A stretch of 64,000 nucleotides of DNA from Pleomorphomonas oryzae DSM 16300 (lineage in GTDB: Bacteria > Pseudomonadota > Alphaproteobacteria > Rhizobiales > Pleomorphomonadaceae), in assembly GCF_000422965.1 (NCBI RefSeq), contig NZ_AUHB01000002.1, positions 412,119 through 476,118 of the forward strand, given 5' to 3'. Both the position numbers and the translations under genes were made by a program. The number at the start of each line of letters is the position of its first letter. The stretch's first letter is position 1. This document shows positions 63,476 through 64,000 of the stretch, one piece after another. A model generated the notes under the pieces. It did not search any database and had not been told where the DNA came from. It saw nothing but the letters and a program-made list of their open reading frames with translations.

Positions 63476-64000
63476 TTAGGGACGCGCGATCACAGCGAAG
63501 GCCGTGGCGCCACCCCGCCATGATCCGCCGGTCGCGAAGTCAGCAATTTCCACGGCCGAATAGGCGGCGGCTCGCACCTCTTCGATGATGGCGGCTGGGG
63601 TGTAGTACTGCATCCAGTTATACACTTGGAACGTACGGTCGGGCGTTGCGATGAGATAGCGGTCGAGGCCGATTGCCTCGCTCGGATAGAGAAAAGTCGC
63701 TTTGAAGCCAACATAGTCGCCAGCGGCCCAGAAGCCGCCCATCAGGCGGTTCTCGAAGATCCTCTCCTCGCGCAGGTTCTCGAACATGCCGGTTGAAAAG
63801 ACATCGAACACAAAAACGCCGTTCGGCTTCAACGCGGCCCGGATCTTGTCGAGGATGAGCCGGCGCTTATTCGGCGCCATCGCGCAGAAGTCGCCATAGA
63901 TCATGGTGACAACGTCCTGATCCCCGGGGAGATCGTCTCGGAGATAGTCCGCCTGCCGATAGTCTATGGGAAAATTGGCCGCCTTCGCTGCCTTGCTTGC
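63476..64000 (-). CDS. Class I SAM-dependent methyltransferase, C-terminal part (partial)
   Basis: The frame is open to the right edge, giving at least 174 residues with no start in view. NFPIDYRQADYLRDDLPGDQ and VVTMIYGDFCAMAPNKRR place the window edge just after the SAM-binding glycine loop. KIRAALKPNGVFVFDVFS is the post-IV strand and helix of a class I methyltransferase, and ATPDRTFQVYNWMQYYTPAA lies in the substrate region. The acceptor is unknown. It converges on alr with 4 bases between stops. Confidence 0.8.
   Translation of the reverse strand, partial: ASKAAKAANFPIDYRQADYLRDDLPGDQDVVTMIYGDFCAMAPNKRRLILDKIRAALKPNGVFVFDVFSTGMFENLREERIFENRLMGGFWAAGDYVGFKATFLYPSEAIGLDRYLIATPDRTFQVYNWMQYYTPAAIIEEVRAAAYSAVEIADFATGGSWRGGATAFAVIARP

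Overview
The window is a chromosomal segment of a high-GC alphaproteobacterium, most likely of the order Hyphomicrobiales. The evidence is the long C-terminal form of dCTP deaminase, a class I lysyl-tRNA synthetase, a C4-pathway HemA, a PodJ-like polarity factor, a FixLJ/FixK-controlled cbb3 oxidase and a Tad pilus locus. A Pleomorphomonas-like, sugar-fermenting, microaerobic relative is my best guess, but no rRNA or other decisive marker is present. I see no insertion sequence, prophage, integrase or CRISPR array, and coding density is high throughout.

Layout. 0-2.4 kb: end of dcd, tRNA-Gly(CCC), a small basic protein, an LtrA-like membrane protein and a cupin. 2.4-12.2 kb: an autoinducer-2 (AI-2) uptake and processing locus. 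lsrRK (plus the cupin) is transcribed leftward and lsrFACDBG plus an lsrE-type epimerase rightward, from a shared 370-bp control region. 12.3-15.0 kb: pyrD, a DUF952 gene, a degenerate membrane-anchored nuclease-like protein and a small secreted protein. 15.4-21.9 kb: the fructose phosphotransferase operon fruBKA with a divergent LacI-type regulator. A FruR-like operator lies in the promoter and a second one lies inside fruB. 21.9-30.2 kb: lysK, a TerB-like gene, a TPR-methyltransferase, the DNA-repair pair helicase-pdeM, and a TauE exporter with its TIGR02186 partner. 30.3-37.1 kb: a PodJ-like giant protein, a MerR regulator, a periplasmic protein, mscL and an aminotransferase.

37.3-52.5 kb is an oxygen-response island: fixL, fixJ, a single-domain receiver (possible FixT-like), fixK, hemN, ccoNOQP, ccoGHIS and hemA. 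FixL/FixJ would sense low oxygen and activate fixK. FixK would then bind the three TTGAY-N4-RTCAA boxes found upstream of hemN, ccoNOQP and hemA, so that heme synthesis, the high-affinity oxidase and its assembly factors are made together. 52.7-55 kb: a CheY-like regulator, small secreted proteins, a NodB-fold deacetylase and a TPR lipoprotein. 55.2-62.2 kb: a leftward Tad pilus operon (cpaB-cpaC-cpaE-cpaF-tadB-tadC) lacking cpaD, pilin and prepilin peptidase here. The window ends with alr and a partial methyltransferase.

I did not find a wholly new system. The points most worth following are the intragenic FruR operator in fruB, the complete AI-2 locus with a trailing cupin, the receiver-only gene in the fix cluster, and the placement of the hemN anaerobox.
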